NCBI RefSeq assembly: GCF_021391535.1
Contig: NZ_CP090066.1
Span: 3,609,501 to 3,673,500 of the forward strand
DNA from: Aurantimonas sp. HBX-1
GTDB taxonomy: Bacteria > Pseudomonadota > Alphaproteobacteria > Rhizobiales > Rhizobiaceae
Direction: 5' to 3'
Length of the DNA: 64,000 nt
Shown: positions 53,656 to 62,052 of the stretch, one piece after another
Numbering within the stretch: the stretch's first letter is position 1
Layout: the number at the start of each line of letters is the position of its first letter
The notes under the pieces: generated by a model
What the model was told of the DNA's origin: nothing
Database searches by the model: none
What the model saw: only the letters and a program-made list of their open reading frames with translations
Made by a program: the position numbers and the translations under genes

Positions 53656-53982
53656 TCAGCGCAGCGCGTCGCGCCGCACGCGCCGGACGCGGCGCAGCGC
53701 CCTGGCAAGCAGCAGGAACAGGATTCCGAGGGCACCCGCCGTGATCGCCACCGACCAGCCGCTGATCGCCGCATAGGAGACCGCGACGGTGGCGCTGCCG
53801 GTCACGGCCGGGTCGACGCCGATGCCGAGCAGCGCCAGCGCCTCGCTCACCGGCAGCAGGCGCGGCGCATCGGCGGCCAGCGACCGGGCGATGTCGCCGA
53901 CGGCGAACACCACGCCGACCGCCAGCAGCAGGGTGCCGAGGACGAAAGACAGGCTGCCGGCGAGGCGACGAAAGAACTGCAT
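53656..53982 (-). CDS. small membrane protein of unknown function
   Basis: A 108-residue protein with two hydrophobic helices (about 10-30: L-S-F-V-L-G-T-L-L-L-A-V-G; and 72-95: W-S-V-A-I-T-A-G-A-L-G-I-L-F-L) and a basic tail R-R-V-R-R-V-R-R. The layout, short membrane helix, soluble segment with L-L-P-V-S-E-A-L, second helix, resembles conserved rhizobial proteins of unknown role. Upstream of msrA on the same strand. Confidence 0.6.
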   Translation of the reverse strand: MQFFRRLAGSLSFVLGTLLLAVGVVFAVGDIARSLAADAPRLLPVSEALALLGIGVDPAVTGSATVAVSYAAISGWSVAITAGALGILFLLLARALRRVRRVRRDALR

Positions 53983-54385
53983 GGCTGCTTGCTCCCCCCG
54001 GGGATTGTCGGGCCGCGACGCCCCTTTGATTGTCTGCGCATCGCACCGGCGGACAGCCCGGCGGCAGGAGTGCGGCTCGCCGCCCTATGTGGGCATCACG
54101 GCGAGCCTCGGCAATGCGCCGGCCGGCGGTGCCGGGCTGACCATTCCGACGCAGGCCCGACCGAGCGGCCGATGCGGCTGCGGCGCGATCGCGAAATCGG
54201 CGCTTGAACCGCGAGGCGTTCTGGCTATAGTCCGCGCCGTTCGAGTAGCGGGTTTCGTCGCTGGCCGACCGATGCGCCGGGGCGACCCGGCCGGTTGGCC
54301 TTTCGATGGTCCCGAACCGTCCCGGCAAGCCCCGGAGCGGTTGCGTGAAGCGGGTCCAACCCCCCGCCTTCCAGCCCGGACCTGC
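53983..54385. other. 400-base non-coding stretch with a promoter for the tRNA
   Basis: No gene is supported. Near the right end a plausible promoter faces the tRNA: TTGAAC (54204-54209), 15 bases, CTATAG (54225-54230), close to the alphaproteobacterial CTTGAC...CTATAT form. The predicted start would leave a leader of about 150 bases before the tRNA, to be removed by processing. Confidence 0.45.
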
Positions 54386-54475
54386 GGTGAGGTGGCCGAG
54401 TGGTTGAAGGCGCACGCCTGGAACGCGTGTATACGGGAAACCGTATCGAGGGTTCGAATCCCTCTCTCACCGCCA
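54386..54475 (+). tRNA. tRNA-Ser (anticodon GGA)
   Basis: A 90-base class II tRNA. The acceptor GGTGAGG pairs with TCTCACC, the anticodon stem CACGC/GCGTG encloses CTGGAAC with anticodon GGA, a long variable arm (ATACGG...CCGTAT) marks serine, the T arm is GAGGG-TTCGAAT-CCCTC, and the 3' G-CCA is encoded. It reads TCC and TCT codons. Confidence 0.96.
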
Positions 54476-54552
54476 TCTTCCTGAAATCGAACGTCGTCTG
54501 ATCCCCGATCGATCGAGGGGAGAGATCCTCGGGACCGGTTCCGATCGGTTGT

Positions 54553-55275
54553 TCAACGCACGGCTTCGACAAGCTGCAGCGCGTTGGCCGTCGCAGCGCC
54601 GAGCGTGGTGTTGTCGTAGATCGTCCAGACATCGGCCCCACGCGCGCCGAGCGACGCGACGAGATCCGCCTGCGCTTCGATGGCCTTCTCGTCGTAGGAT
54701 GACCGGTAGATGTCGGGGGAACCGTGCAGCCGGAAATAGGCAATGTCGCTGGAGCCTCCCGGGATCGCCGCAGCTGGCAATCTGGCCGGATCAGCCGCGA
54801 CCCGTGATACCCGCTGCCTTTCCAGCATCCGGTCCACCTCCGGCTCGAACCAGCTGGCATGCCGCGGCTCCAGGACGACGGCCCCGCCGATCACCGCCTT
54901 TAGCTCGTCGAAAAACCGTATGGCGATATCGCCGGGGTAGAGAAAGCTCGGGGGAAGCTGGACCAGCACGGGACCGCGCTTCTCGCCCAGGCCGCTCGTC
55001 TCCTCGGCGAAGCGCTCGATCAGCGTCCCGCAATCAACGAGCCGGCGCTCATGCGTGATCGCCTTGGGAAGCTTGACGCTGAACCGGAATCCCGGCGGCA
55101 CGCTCGCCGCCCATCGCTCGTAGGTCGTGCGGCGGTGCGGCCGATAAAAGCTGCTGTTGATCTCGACACATGAAAAGCGTGAGCCATAGCGTTCCAGGTG
55201 CGTGCCGACCGAGGCGAACGGCTCTGACAGCGCCGATGGGATCGACCAGCCGGCAACGCCGACGCGAATGGGCAC
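54553..55275 (-). CDS. DUF72 family protein (TIM-barrel)
   Basis: A 240-residue member of the DUF72/YecE family: N-terminal V-G-V-A-G-W-S, then Y-G-S-R-F-S-C-V-E-I-N-S-S-F-Y-R, F-S-V-K-L-P-K-A-I-T-H and the C-terminal V-W-T-I-Y-D-N-T-T-L-G-A-A-T-A-N-A-L. The biochemical role is unknown. First gene on the left side of the segment that follows the tRNA. Confidence 0.88.
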   Translation of the reverse strand: MPIRVGVAGWSIPSALSEPFASVGTHLERYGSRFSCVEINSSFYRPHRRTTYERWAASVPPGFRFSVKLPKAITHERRLVDCGTLIERFAEETSGLGEKRGPVLVQLPPSFLYPGDIAIRFFDELKAVIGGAVVLEPRHASWFEPEVDRMLERQRVSRVAADPARLPAAAIPGGSSDIAYFRLHGSPDIYRSSYDEKAIEAQADLVASLGARGADVWTIYDNTTLGAATANALQLVEAVR

Positions 55276-55484
55276 AAGCAGTTCCTCCTGTCCCTGATGG
55301 ACTGCCGCAGCGTCCTTGCCCGTGCAACTGGACGCGGGGGACAGCGCAGGCTTTCGGCCTCCGGCCGCGTCGCATGAGGCTCTACCGCTGCATATTACAA
55401 GCTGGCTGGAAAGGCCCCCGCCTTCGATCCGTTCGGCGACGTCGCGTGTGGCCGTTCGCGGCGAAGGCCAGGCAACGGCCCCTG

Positions 55485-55690
55485 TCAGCGCGTCAGCCCA
55501 GATGCCCCGGCGACCGCCTGGAACGATGGAATTTTCATTGTTTCGGACTCGCCATACCCCGGCATGTCCGGCGCGATCACGAAAGCCACCTCGGCTAGCG
55601 CAGGGATCACGTCTCGGAAAGTTCGCGAGGAGCTTGGAAACCCACGGATCAGAAGAAATGCCGGCTTGCTGCGATCGCCCGCGGTCAGGT
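55485..55690 (-). pseudogene. remnant of an alpha/beta-fold hydrolase
   Basis: In one minus-strand frame an open stretch reads K-P-A-F-L-L-I-R-G-F-P-S-S-S-R-T-F-R-D-V, then I-P-A-L-A-E and V-I-A-P-D-M-P-G-Y-G-E-S: clearly the N-terminal strands of an alpha/beta hydrolase, where intact members have L-L-H-G-F-P. The oxyanion His is Arg here, no start codon precedes it, similarity stops after G-Y-G-E-S, and a TGA follows at 55485-55487. The nucleophile elbow and catalytic triad are absent, so only ~65 codons survive. Its 5' edge overlaps the last codons of the next gene in another frame. The remaining 55276-55484 stretch shows nothing recognisable. Confidence 0.75.
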
Positions 55691-56116
55691 TAGATCAAGT
55701 TCTTTCAAGGCCTGCTCTTCGTCCTCGTGCGAAAGTGCGAGCAGTATTTTCAACCGGCCGTTCTGCTGTCGCACGACATAGCTTATTCGAAACTTCTTTT
55801 CGGTCCGCGTCTTGCCAGGCGGTTCGAACGCCAGCCGCCACTCGACGTCGACCAAGAGGTGGTTTGGCGCCAGCGGCGTCGTCGCCACGACCTCGGCCGC
55901 CGACAAGACGAGCCCCAGATGGCGCATCGCCTCGGCTTTGACTTCCACGGCGCGCCGATAATTCGCGTCGATTTCAAACGACTCGACACCGGAGGGGGCT
56001 GTCTCGATGTAAGGGGAGAAATACGCCGCGCTGATAGTCTCGGCATCGCCTGACGCTGCTGCTCGTGCGTAGGAGTCGAAGAACGAGATCACGCGCTCGG
56101 AAGTGGCAGCATCCAT
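55685..56116 (-). CDS. NTF2-like (SnoaL-type) protein of unknown function
   Basis: A 143-residue protein with the cone-shaped NTF2 layout: an N-terminal helix F-F-D-S-Y-A-R-A-A-A-S-G-D, a Y-F-S-P-Y-I segment, and beta strands D-V-E-W-R-L-A-F and F-R-I-S-Y-V-V-R-Q-Q-N-G-R-L-K. No catalytic residues can be assigned. Small cytosolic protein, no signal. It lies directly beside the hydrolase remnant and 37 bases after the next upstream gene on the same strand. Confidence 0.65.
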   Translation of the reverse strand: MDAATSERVISFFDSYARAAASGDAETISAAYFSPYIETAPSGVESFEIDANYRRAVEVKAEAMRHLGLVLSAAEVVATTPLAPNHLLVDVEWRLAFEPPGKTRTEKKFRISYVVRQQNGRLKILLALSHEDEEQALKELDLT

Positions 56117-56153
56117 CTGTACAATCCTTGCGCCACGAGCCTCGCCATTCCGA

Positions 56154-56612
56154 TCAACTGAATTGCATGGACCAGTTGGGTTCCCATGTCTCGCCGCCGT
56201 CGGCGGAGAATGCCTGTTCCCAGATTGGACCTTCTGCGGCTTTCTTTAACCACACGAATTTCACCAGGATCGGTCGCCCGTCCCATTGGTCGGCGGCGAC
56301 GAATTCACCTCGATCGCCGGTAAACCGGCCGACGACAGGGGGACCGATTTCCGGTGACCGCTGGTCGAGCCACCATATCCGCCAAAGCCCGGTGTCCGCT
56401 TCGAATGCGCGTAGAGCGGCAGCGTGGTAGGCGCCGCGAGGGTCGTCGATGAAGTTGTCTTCGACATTCCCGAAACCCGCCAGTAACGGCCGGGTCGAGC
56501 TCGTACCGTCGAACTCCACCCAGTCAGACGCATCGGCGAGCCTCGTGGTCAGTTTCCGATGGCGGACCCTCCAGTCGCGATGCAGAAAATCAAAATCGTG
56601 CTCGCCGGTCAT
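56154..56612 (-). CDS. conserved hypothetical protein (DUF1579-like)
   Basis: A 152-residue protein beginning G-E-H-D-F-D-F-L-H-R-D-W-R-V-R-H-R, followed by F-G-N-V-E-D-N-F-I-D, L-R-A-F and I-W-W-L-D-Q-R-S-P-E-I-G-P-P-V-V-G-R-F. This D-F-D-F-x-x-G-x-W-R-V arrangement occurs in a lipocalin-like family of unknown function. The ATG chosen has a GGAGG box eight bases upstream; the frame extends ten codons further. Divergent from the LysR gene. Confidence 0.7.
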   Translation of the reverse strand: MTGEHDFDFLHRDWRVRHRKLTTRLADASDWVEFDGTSSTRPLLAGFGNVEDNFIDDPRGAYHAAALRAFEADTGLWRIWWLDQRSPEIGPPVVGRFTGDRGEFVAADQWDGRPILVKFVWLKKAAEGPIWEQAFSADGGETWEPNWSMQFS

Positions 56613-56783
56613 TTCGCGTTCCTCCATCGGGTCCGGGTCCAATGCAGCGATGTCCGCGTCGCTTGCGACATAAGCCGTTCAGCTTCGTCGCGACATGGAG
56701 CCCGGTTTCAGCTCACGAGCATATCCACGCGCGAATGATAAGGTCTATTTCAAAATCGTGGAGGCTATTGTAAGAATATCTTA

Positions 56784-57725
56784 ATGTTCGATCTGGATCG
56801 ACTGAGGCTCCTCCGTGAGCTCTCCCACCGGGGAACGATGACGGCTGTGGCTTCCGCCAGCCGTCTGACCCCTTCTGCGGTCTCACAGCAGCTGGCGACG
56901 CTGGCGGCCGAGGCAGGTGTTGCTCTTTTCGAACCCACAGGCAGGCGGGTGAAGCTGACTGCCGCCGGGCTACGGCTCGCTGCGCATGCCCAGACCATCC
57001 TCGACGCCGTGGAAGCGGCGCAGATCGACATGGGCCTGTCGACCGCCGAACCCAGCGGAACGCTGGTGGTCGGATGCTTCGGGACTTTCGCCAAGGCGCA
57101 TGCGGTGAGAGCGATTGCCCGCGCCCAGACGCTGTTTCCCGGCTTTCACGGCATTCTGCACGAGCTCGAGCCGGAGGACGCCGTTCACGCCCTGCGCGTC
57201 GGTCGCTGTGATGCCGCGATCGTCTACTCTCACAGCCTGGTGCCGAGGCCGGTGGAAGCGAACTTGTTCTCGCGGCCGCTCCTGGAAGAACCCGTGCTGC
57301 TTGCCCTTCCCGAGAGCCTCTCGCATCTGCCGCTGACGGTCGAACTGGCAGATCTGGCCGACCAGAGCTGGATAGGCGGCTCGCGCGGTACCGGCGGGTT
57401 TGACCTGACGAGCCGGGCCTGCGGGCTGGCAGGCTTTGCGCCGCGCGTCACCCACTCGATAGATGATTACGAGCTGCTGCTGCAGATGGTGTCGGCCGGT
57501 TTGGGCGTCAGTTTCGTGCCGTCCATGGCGCTCGAGCTCTTTGGGAACACCGGTGCCATCGTCCGGACGCCTGCCGGTCCATCTTTGCGTCGCACGATAG
57601 ACATTGTCACGCGACCAGCCGTTGCCTCGTCACCGACTTTCTTGGCGTTCGTCGATGCACTGGGGATGGGCGGTCCTCGACCTTCCGTCGTGCCGGATGC
57701 GCGTCCTGATCGGTCAGGCAGGTAG
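56784..57725 (+). CDS. LysR-family transcriptional regulator
   Basis: A 313-residue regulator. HTH region: L-R-L-L-R-E-L-S-H-R-G-T-M-T-A-V-A-S-A, then L-T-P-S-A-V-S-Q-Q-L-A-T-L; the effector domain follows, with the usual L-L-Q-M-V-S-A-G-L-G-V-S-F-V-P near 230. The ~170 bases upstream are noticeably AT-richer than the surroundings and shared with the divergent hypothetical gene, its likely target. Effector unknown. Confidence 0.87.
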   Translation: MFDLDRLRLLRELSHRGTMTAVASASRLTPSAVSQQLATLAAEAGVALFEPTGRRVKLTAAGLRLAAHAQTILDAVEAAQIDMGLSTAEPSGTLVVGCFGTFAKAHAVRAIARAQTLFPGFHGILHELEPEDAVHALRVGRCDAAIVYSHSLVPRPVEANLFSRPLLEEPVLLALPESLSHLPLTVELADLADQSWIGGSRGTGGFDLTSRACGLAGFAPRVTHSIDDYELLLQMVSAGLGVSFVPSMALELFGNTGAIVRTPAGPSLRRTIDIVTRPAVASSPTFLAFVDALGMGGPRPSVVPDARPDRSGR

Positions 57726-57776
57726 GCTCCCTCCGCCGGCAGGCGGAACGCCGCTGGTCTTCGTGCCGCTTGGATA

Positions 57777-57902
57777 GATGCGCGCGAGGCGCCCGCCGGG
57801 CTGCCCGGGGACCTGCTGCGCGAGGCCGACGAGGCCCTCTACACGGCAAAGGGAGAGGGCCGGAACCGGGTGGCGGTCGCCGGTCCTGGAAGCCCCGCCT
57901 AA
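57777..57902 (+). pseudogene. C-terminal remnant of a GGDEF (diguanylate cyclase) domain
   Basis: A 41-codon open stretch ending in TAA reads D-L-L-R-E-A-D-E-A-L-Y-T-A-K-G-E-G-R-N-R-V, the unmistakable final helix of GGDEF domains. Nothing upstream in any frame continues the domain (no G-G-D/E-E-F, no R-x-x-D), and the LysR gene ends ~50 bases before it. It is therefore a leftover of a deleted diguanylate cyclase gene. Confidence 0.7.
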
Positions 57903-58282
57903 CGCGGTCCAGCAGCTATCGCGCCCTGCGCGCCGCCGGGAGGCGGCTTCGGGCCCATGCCTGAAACCCGACCGACGGCGCTGCCCTCCTTGCCGCGATC
58001 GAATCGCCGGGCGCCATGGAAGTGCTGGAGCCCGCTGCAGGGGTGCTGGTGCCAGCCTGCCAAGCTGATGACGTGCTCGCCGGGTAATTTTTCGCGGCGA
58101 CCCGTTTGGTCGGCCAGGACAAACGGGACGCGATCATGAGGTGTGGCGGCGAAGCAATCCCGCCGGAAAGGAACCTGTGCCGGCTCGAACGTGTATGGGT
58201 AGTGCGCTGTCGCCGAGATGACAGATGACCGCCACCCCGTTCCGATGGCGGAGGCGTGCCAGCCAAAGAATTTCAGGATCCG
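57903..58282. other. 380-base stretch without a supported gene
   Basis: No convincing gene on either strand. A short rightward frame near 57972-58085 has protein-like composition (A-L-L-A-A-I-E-S-P-G-A-M-E-V-L-E) but neither a start nor a recognisable family, and ends in TAA; with the GGDEF remnant beside it, it may be further gene debris. A CAGGA box just before 58283 belongs to the next gene. Confidence 0.4.
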
Positions 58283-59335
58283 ATGTTTACGCTGCTAATC
58301 GCCTTTGCGCTTCTTTCGATTGCCCTTTCCTTCATCTGTTCGCTCTGGGAGGCGGTGCTGCTCAGCATCTCGCCCTCCTACATGCAGGTAAAACTCAACG
58401 AGGGCAGCAAGACCGGCCGGATCCTCAAGGACTTCAAGGGCAATATCGACCGCCCGCTGGCCGGTATCCTGACGCTGAACACCATCGCCCATACGGTCGG
58501 CGCCATCGGCGTCGGTGCGCAGGCGACCCGGATCTGGGCCGACGGCAATCCGTTGATCACCGGCCTGGTGGTCCCGGCCGTCATGACCGCGTCGATCCTG
58601 ATCCTGTAGGAAATCATTCCCAAGACCATCGGCGCCACGCAGTGGCGAGCGCTCGCGCCGTTCACGGTCCGCTCGCTGAACATCGTGCTGAAGGTGCTCG
58701 CGCCGATCATCTGGGTCTGCCAGCTGATCACCAGGGTCTTCACCTCCAAGGAAGACGTGCACATCTTCAGCCGCACCGATTTCCTGGCGCTGGCCCAGAT
58801 CGGATCGCAGGAGGGGCGTCTCAACGAGAACGAGACGCAGTTCATCGAGAACATCCTGCACTTCCGCAACATCACGGCGCGGGACGTGATGACGCCGCGT
58901 ACGGTCATGGTCTCGGCCCTGCAGACCATGACGGCCCGGGAGTTCTACGACAATCAGCAGGAACTGGCCTTCTCGCGGATCCCGCTGCGGGAATCGGCAA
59001 GTTCCGAGACGATGGTCGGCTACGTGCTCAAGGACGACATGCTGGAGCATCTTATCGACGACGCCAAGGAGCGCCCGCTCAGCGACTTCATGCGCAAGAT
59101 CGTCGCGGTGCCGGAGGACTACAACCTGTTCCAGCTGTTCAACGACTTCATCCGCGATCGCGAGCAGATCGTCCTCGTCGTCGACAGTTACGGCGGGACG
59201 GCCGGCGTGGTCACCATGGAAGACGTGATCGAGACGCTGCTCGGCGAGGAGATCGTCGACGAGACGGACACCGCCGTCGACATGCAGGACAAGGCGCGGC
59301 AGCAGCGCAAGAAGCTGTTCGCCGACGCGCCGTAA
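58283..59335 (+). pseudogene. CNNM (DUF21) and CBS-pair membrane protein, interrupted by one in-frame TAG
   Basis: A 351-codon gene like the hemolysin-C/CorC group of transporters for divalent cations. The DUF21 membrane domain (F-T-L-L-I-A-F-A-L-L-S-I-A-L-S) starts at the ATG at 58283 with a CAGGA box. Codon 109 is TAG (58607-58609), and the same frame continues directly into E-I-I-P-K-T-I-G-A, the most conserved DUF21 motif, usually preceded by Ser; TCG to TAG would explain it. The CBS pair (T-A-R-D-V-M-T-P-R-T-V-M-V, later D-S-Y-G-G-T-A-G-V-V-T-M-E-D-V) is intact to the stop. Everything but this one codon looks functional. Alternatives are a base-calling error or amber suppression. Confidence 0.85.
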
Positions 59336-59419
59336 GCGCGAACGCCGCCCGCGGCGGGGCGCGCCCGGAAAGCACGAGCAGCGTGCGGCGGCGCCAGCTT
59401 CGGAGGCTCGGGGCCGACC

Positions 59420-60004
59420 TTACGCCCAGTTCAGCCAGACCGTCACCGGCACCGCCAGCATCAGCGCGAGCGAGGCGCCGGCAAGCAGCCCGTCACGGGT
59501 CAGCAGGCTGGCGGCGAACAGCGCGATCACCGCCGAGGCGATCGAGCCCGACGTCGGGATCACCTCCATCAGCGGCATGAACAGGGTCAGCGCGAGGATC
59601 AGCAGCAGCGGCAACCAGAGCCAGGGACGGTGCAGCAGGAACGTCATGCGCTTCTTCAGGAACCGCTCGACGAAGCGCACCGGCTTGCGCAGCCAGCCGA
59701 TGCCCTTGCAGAGCTTTTCGGTGGACATTTCCTGCCTGGTGACGAAGCCGGGAAGCCAGACGCTTTTGCGCCCGGCGATCATCTGCACGACCAGGATGAA
59801 CACGATCGCCGCGACGACCGTGGTGATGCCGGGAATGGCGCTCGCCGGCGAGGTCGAGATCAGCGAGAAGACCAGCATCAGTGCCGCGAAGGACCGGTTG
59901 CCCAGCTCGTCCACCACCTCCTGCACGGTGATGCTGCCACCGTGGGCTGCGGCTTCCAGGCGATCGAGAACGTCGCTGAGGGCGTGGGTGCGGGCTTCGG
60001 GCAT
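59420..60004 (-). CDS. ExoD-like exopolysaccharide synthesis membrane protein
   Basis: A 194-residue protein of the ExoD family. The soluble start T-H-A-L-S-D-V-L-D-R-L is followed by F-A-A-L-M-L-V-F-S-L-I-S-T-S-P, G-I-T-T-V-V-A-A-I-V-F-I-L-V-V-Q and a pair of C-terminal membrane helices. ExoD affects exopolysaccharide and alkaline tolerance in Sinorhizobium; mechanism unknown. GGAGG box six bases before the ATG at 60002-60004. Confidence 0.85.
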   Translation of the reverse strand: MPEARTHALSDVLDRLEAAAHGGSITVQEVVDELGNRSFAALMLVFSLISTSPASAIPGITTVVAAIVFILVVQMIAGRKSVWLPGFVTRQEMSTEKLCKGIGWLRKPVRFVERFLKKRMTFLLHRPWLWLPLLLILALTLFMPLMEVIPTSGSIASAVIALFAASLLTRDGLLAGASLALMLAVPVTVWLNWA

Positions 60005-60133
60005 GCTTTTCCTCCAGTCGTACAGCCAATGTGCCGGCGACCGAGGGGTTCCTGAGCACGTCGTGATCCGTGCCGCGCCCTCGCCTTTCCCAAAGGCTTG
60101 CAGGCGCCGCGCAAATCGCCTCCAAGTGCCGGC

Positions 60134-60505
60134 ATGAACCAGCTTCCGGATGAGCCGCGCCTGCGGCTGCGCATCGTCTTCGGACCCGACGAGATGATGG
60201 GGCCGGGCAAGGCCGAGCTCCTCGAGCACATAGCGGCGACCGGCTCGATCGCAGCCGCGGGGCGCCAGATGGGCATGAGCTACAAGCGCGCCTGGATGTT
60301 GGTCGAGACCCTGAACGCGATGTTCCACGCGCCGCTGGTTAGCAGCACCCGTGGCGGGCCGGGTGGCGGCGGCGCGGAACTCACCGACACCGGGCGATCG
60401 GTGCTGCGGCTCTATCGCGACGTCGCAGCAAAGGCGGCGACGGCCGGAGCCACGGAGCTGGCCGCGCTGCAGGCAATGCTGAGCGATATTCCCGACGGAA
60501 AATAG
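60134..60505 (+). CDS. ModE-type winged-helix regulator without molybdate-binding domain
   Basis: A 123-residue protein equal to the N-terminal DNA-binding domain of ModE: L-R-I-V-F, then G-K-A-E-L-L-E-H-I-A-A-T-G-S-I-A-A-A-G-R-Q-M-G-M-S-Y-K-R-A-W and G-G-P-G-G-G-G-A-E-L-T. The C-terminal MOP/TOBE domains that sense molybdate are absent. Short ModE-like regulators of this sort accompany mod operons in alphaproteobacteria. It lies 60 bases upstream of modA, probably controlling it; how it would sense molybdate is open. Confidence 0.85.
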   Translation: MNQLPDEPRLRLRIVFGPDEMMGPGKAELLEHIAATGSIAAAGRQMGMSYKRAWMLVETLNAMFHAPLVSSTRGGPGGGGAELTDTGRSVLRLYRDVAAKAATAGATELAALQAMLSDIPDGK

Positions 60506-60565
60506 CGGTTGCCACCGCCTCGCCGGAAGGGCGATATGTTTCGCCGGACATGTCAGGAGCGTCGC

Positions 60566-61342
60566 ATGCGCAGAGTTTTTCGGACAGCCGCCAGGGCCGG
60601 CCTCCTGGCCTTCGGCCTTGCGATGGCGCCTATGCCGGCGGCGGCGGACGAGGTGGTGGTCTTCGCGGCGGCCAGCCTGACGACGGCGCTCGACCGCATC
60701 GCCGCCGAATGGGCCGCGGCGACGACGCACACGGCGGTGATCTCCTATGCCGGCTCGTCGGCGCTGGCGCGGCAGATCCAGCAGGGCGCGCCGGCCGACA
60801 TCTTCATCTCCGCCAGCATCGACTGGATGGATGCGGTGGCCGATTCCGGCGACCTGCGCGCGGGGACGCGGCGCGACCTCCTCGGCAACACGCTGGTGCT
60901 GATCGCGCACGGCCGGGATGCCGCGCCGGTGACCGTGGATGCAAGTCTCGACCTGGCCGGGACGCTGGGCGACGGACGGCTGGCGATGGCGCTGGTCGAT
61001 GCGGTGCCCGCCGGCATCTACGGCAAGGCGGCACTGACCAGCCTCGGCCTGTGGGACGGCGTCGCGGCGCGCGTCGCGCAGACCGACAACGTCCGCGCCG
61101 CGCTGGCGCTGGTGGCGCGGAACGAGGCGCCGCTCGGCATCGTCTACGCCACCGACGCCGCGGCGGAAGACGACGTCAGCATCGTCGGCACGTTTCCGGC
61201 GGAAAGCCACGCGCCGATCGTCTACCCTGCCGCCATCACGGCGGAGAGCCGGAGCCCGGCCGCGCAGGAGTTTCTCGACTATCTCGGCAGCGAAGCGGCG
61301 CGCGCGATCTGGGAGGCAGAGGGTTTCACGGTGATCGAGTGA
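60566..61342 (+). CDS. modA: molybdate-binding periplasmic protein
   Basis: A 258-residue binding protein. Signal peptide ends M-P-A-A-A-D; mature start V-V-F-A-A-A-S-L-T-T-A-L with oxyanion-contacting Ser, then Y-A-G-S-S-A-L-A-R-Q-I-Q-Q-G-A-P-A-D-I-F-I-S-A and V-P-A-G-I-Y-G-K, all ModA hallmarks. A GGAG box lies seven bases before the ATG. First gene of modABC. Confidence 0.94.
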   Translation: MRRVFRTAARAGLLAFGLAMAPMPAAADEVVVFAAASLTTALDRIAAEWAAATTHTAVISYAGSSALARQIQQGAPADIFISASIDWMDAVADSGDLRAGTRRDLLGNTLVLIAHGRDAAPVTVDASLDLAGTLGDGRLAMALVDAVPAGIYGKAALTSLGLWDGVAARVAQTDNVRAALALVARNEAPLGIVYATDAAAEDDVSIVGTFPAESHAPIVYPAAITAESRSPAAQEFLDYLGSEAARAIWEAEGFTVIE

Positions 61343-62052
61343 GCGGGGACGCCGTTACAGGCTGGCTGGGTCCGGAGGAATGGCAGGCGGTCGGCCTGTC
61401 GCTGCGCGTTGCCTTCTGGGCGACGCTCGCCAGCCTGCCGCTCGGCATCTTCGTCGCCCACGTGCTGGCGCGCTGGTCCTTCCCGGGCAAGCAGGTGCTG
61501 AACGGCCTGGTACATCTGCCGCTGATCCTGCCGCCCGTCGTGACCGGTTACCTGCTGCTGCTCAGCTTCGGGCGGCGCGGCGCGGTCGGTGGCTTTCTCG
61601 AGAGCTGGTTCGGCATCGTCTTCGCCTTCCGCTGGCCGGGCGCGGCGCTCGCCGCGGCGGTGATGGCCTTCCCGCTGATGGTGCGCGCCATCCGGCTCGC
61701 CATCGAGGCGGTGGACCCGAAGCTCGAACAGGCCGCCGCGACGCTTGGCGCCTCGCGACCGTGGGTGTTCGCCACCGTCACGCTGCCGCTGATCCTTCCT
61801 GGCATCATCGCCGGCGCGATCCTCGCCTTCGCCAAGGCGATCGGCGAGTTCGGCGCGACGATCACCTTCGTCTCCAACATTCCCGGCGAGACCCAGACCA
61901 TTCCCTCGGCGATCTACGCCCTGCTGCAGGTGCCGGACGGCGAAGCCGCGGCCGGCCGGCTGGTGATCGTCTCGATCGTCATCGCCATGGGCGCCCTCCT
62001 CGTATCGGAGTTCCTGGCGCAGCGCGTCGCCCGTCGCGTGGCAGGCGGATGA
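61339..62052 (+). CDS. modB: molybdate ABC transporter permease
   Basis: A 237-residue permease. Membrane helices and the family motif L-P-L-I-L-P-P-V-V-T-G-Y-L-L-L, EAA loop A-A-A-T-L-G-A-S-R-P-W-V-F, and F-A-K-A-I-G-E-F-G-A-T are intact. GTG start overlaps the modA stop by four bases. Confidence 0.94.
   Translation: MSGDAVTGWLGPEEWQAVGLSLRVAFWATLASLPLGIFVAHVLARWSFPGKQVLNGLVHLPLILPPVVTGYLLLLSFGRRGAVGGFLESWFGIVFAFRWPGAALAAAVMAFPLMVRAIRLAIEAVDPKLEQAAATLGASRPWVFATVTLPLILPGIIAGAILAFAKAIGEFGATITFVSNIPGETQTIPSAIYALLQVPDGEAAAGRLVIVSIVIAMGALLVSEFLAQRVARRVAGG

Noticed and set aside
54386..54475. A rightward frame reading G-E-V-A-E-W-L-K through the tRNA
   Set aside because: This is the well-known artefactual translation of a tRNA-Ser gene.
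54521..54545. GATCCTCGGGA match to the arm of the yej inverted-repeat element
   Set aside because: Only eleven bases agree and no second arm is present; this can be chance in GC-rich DNA.
58081..58200. R-C-G-G-E-A reading as a leftover of a GGDEF active site downstream of the GGDEF C-terminal remnant
   Set aside because: It lies after, not before, the C-terminal helix, and flanking residues do not match the domain.
57916..58266. A 116-codon minus-strand open frame in the gap before the CNNM gene
   Set aside because: Ser/Arg/Pro-rich shadow composition, no ribosome-binding site and no family resemblance.
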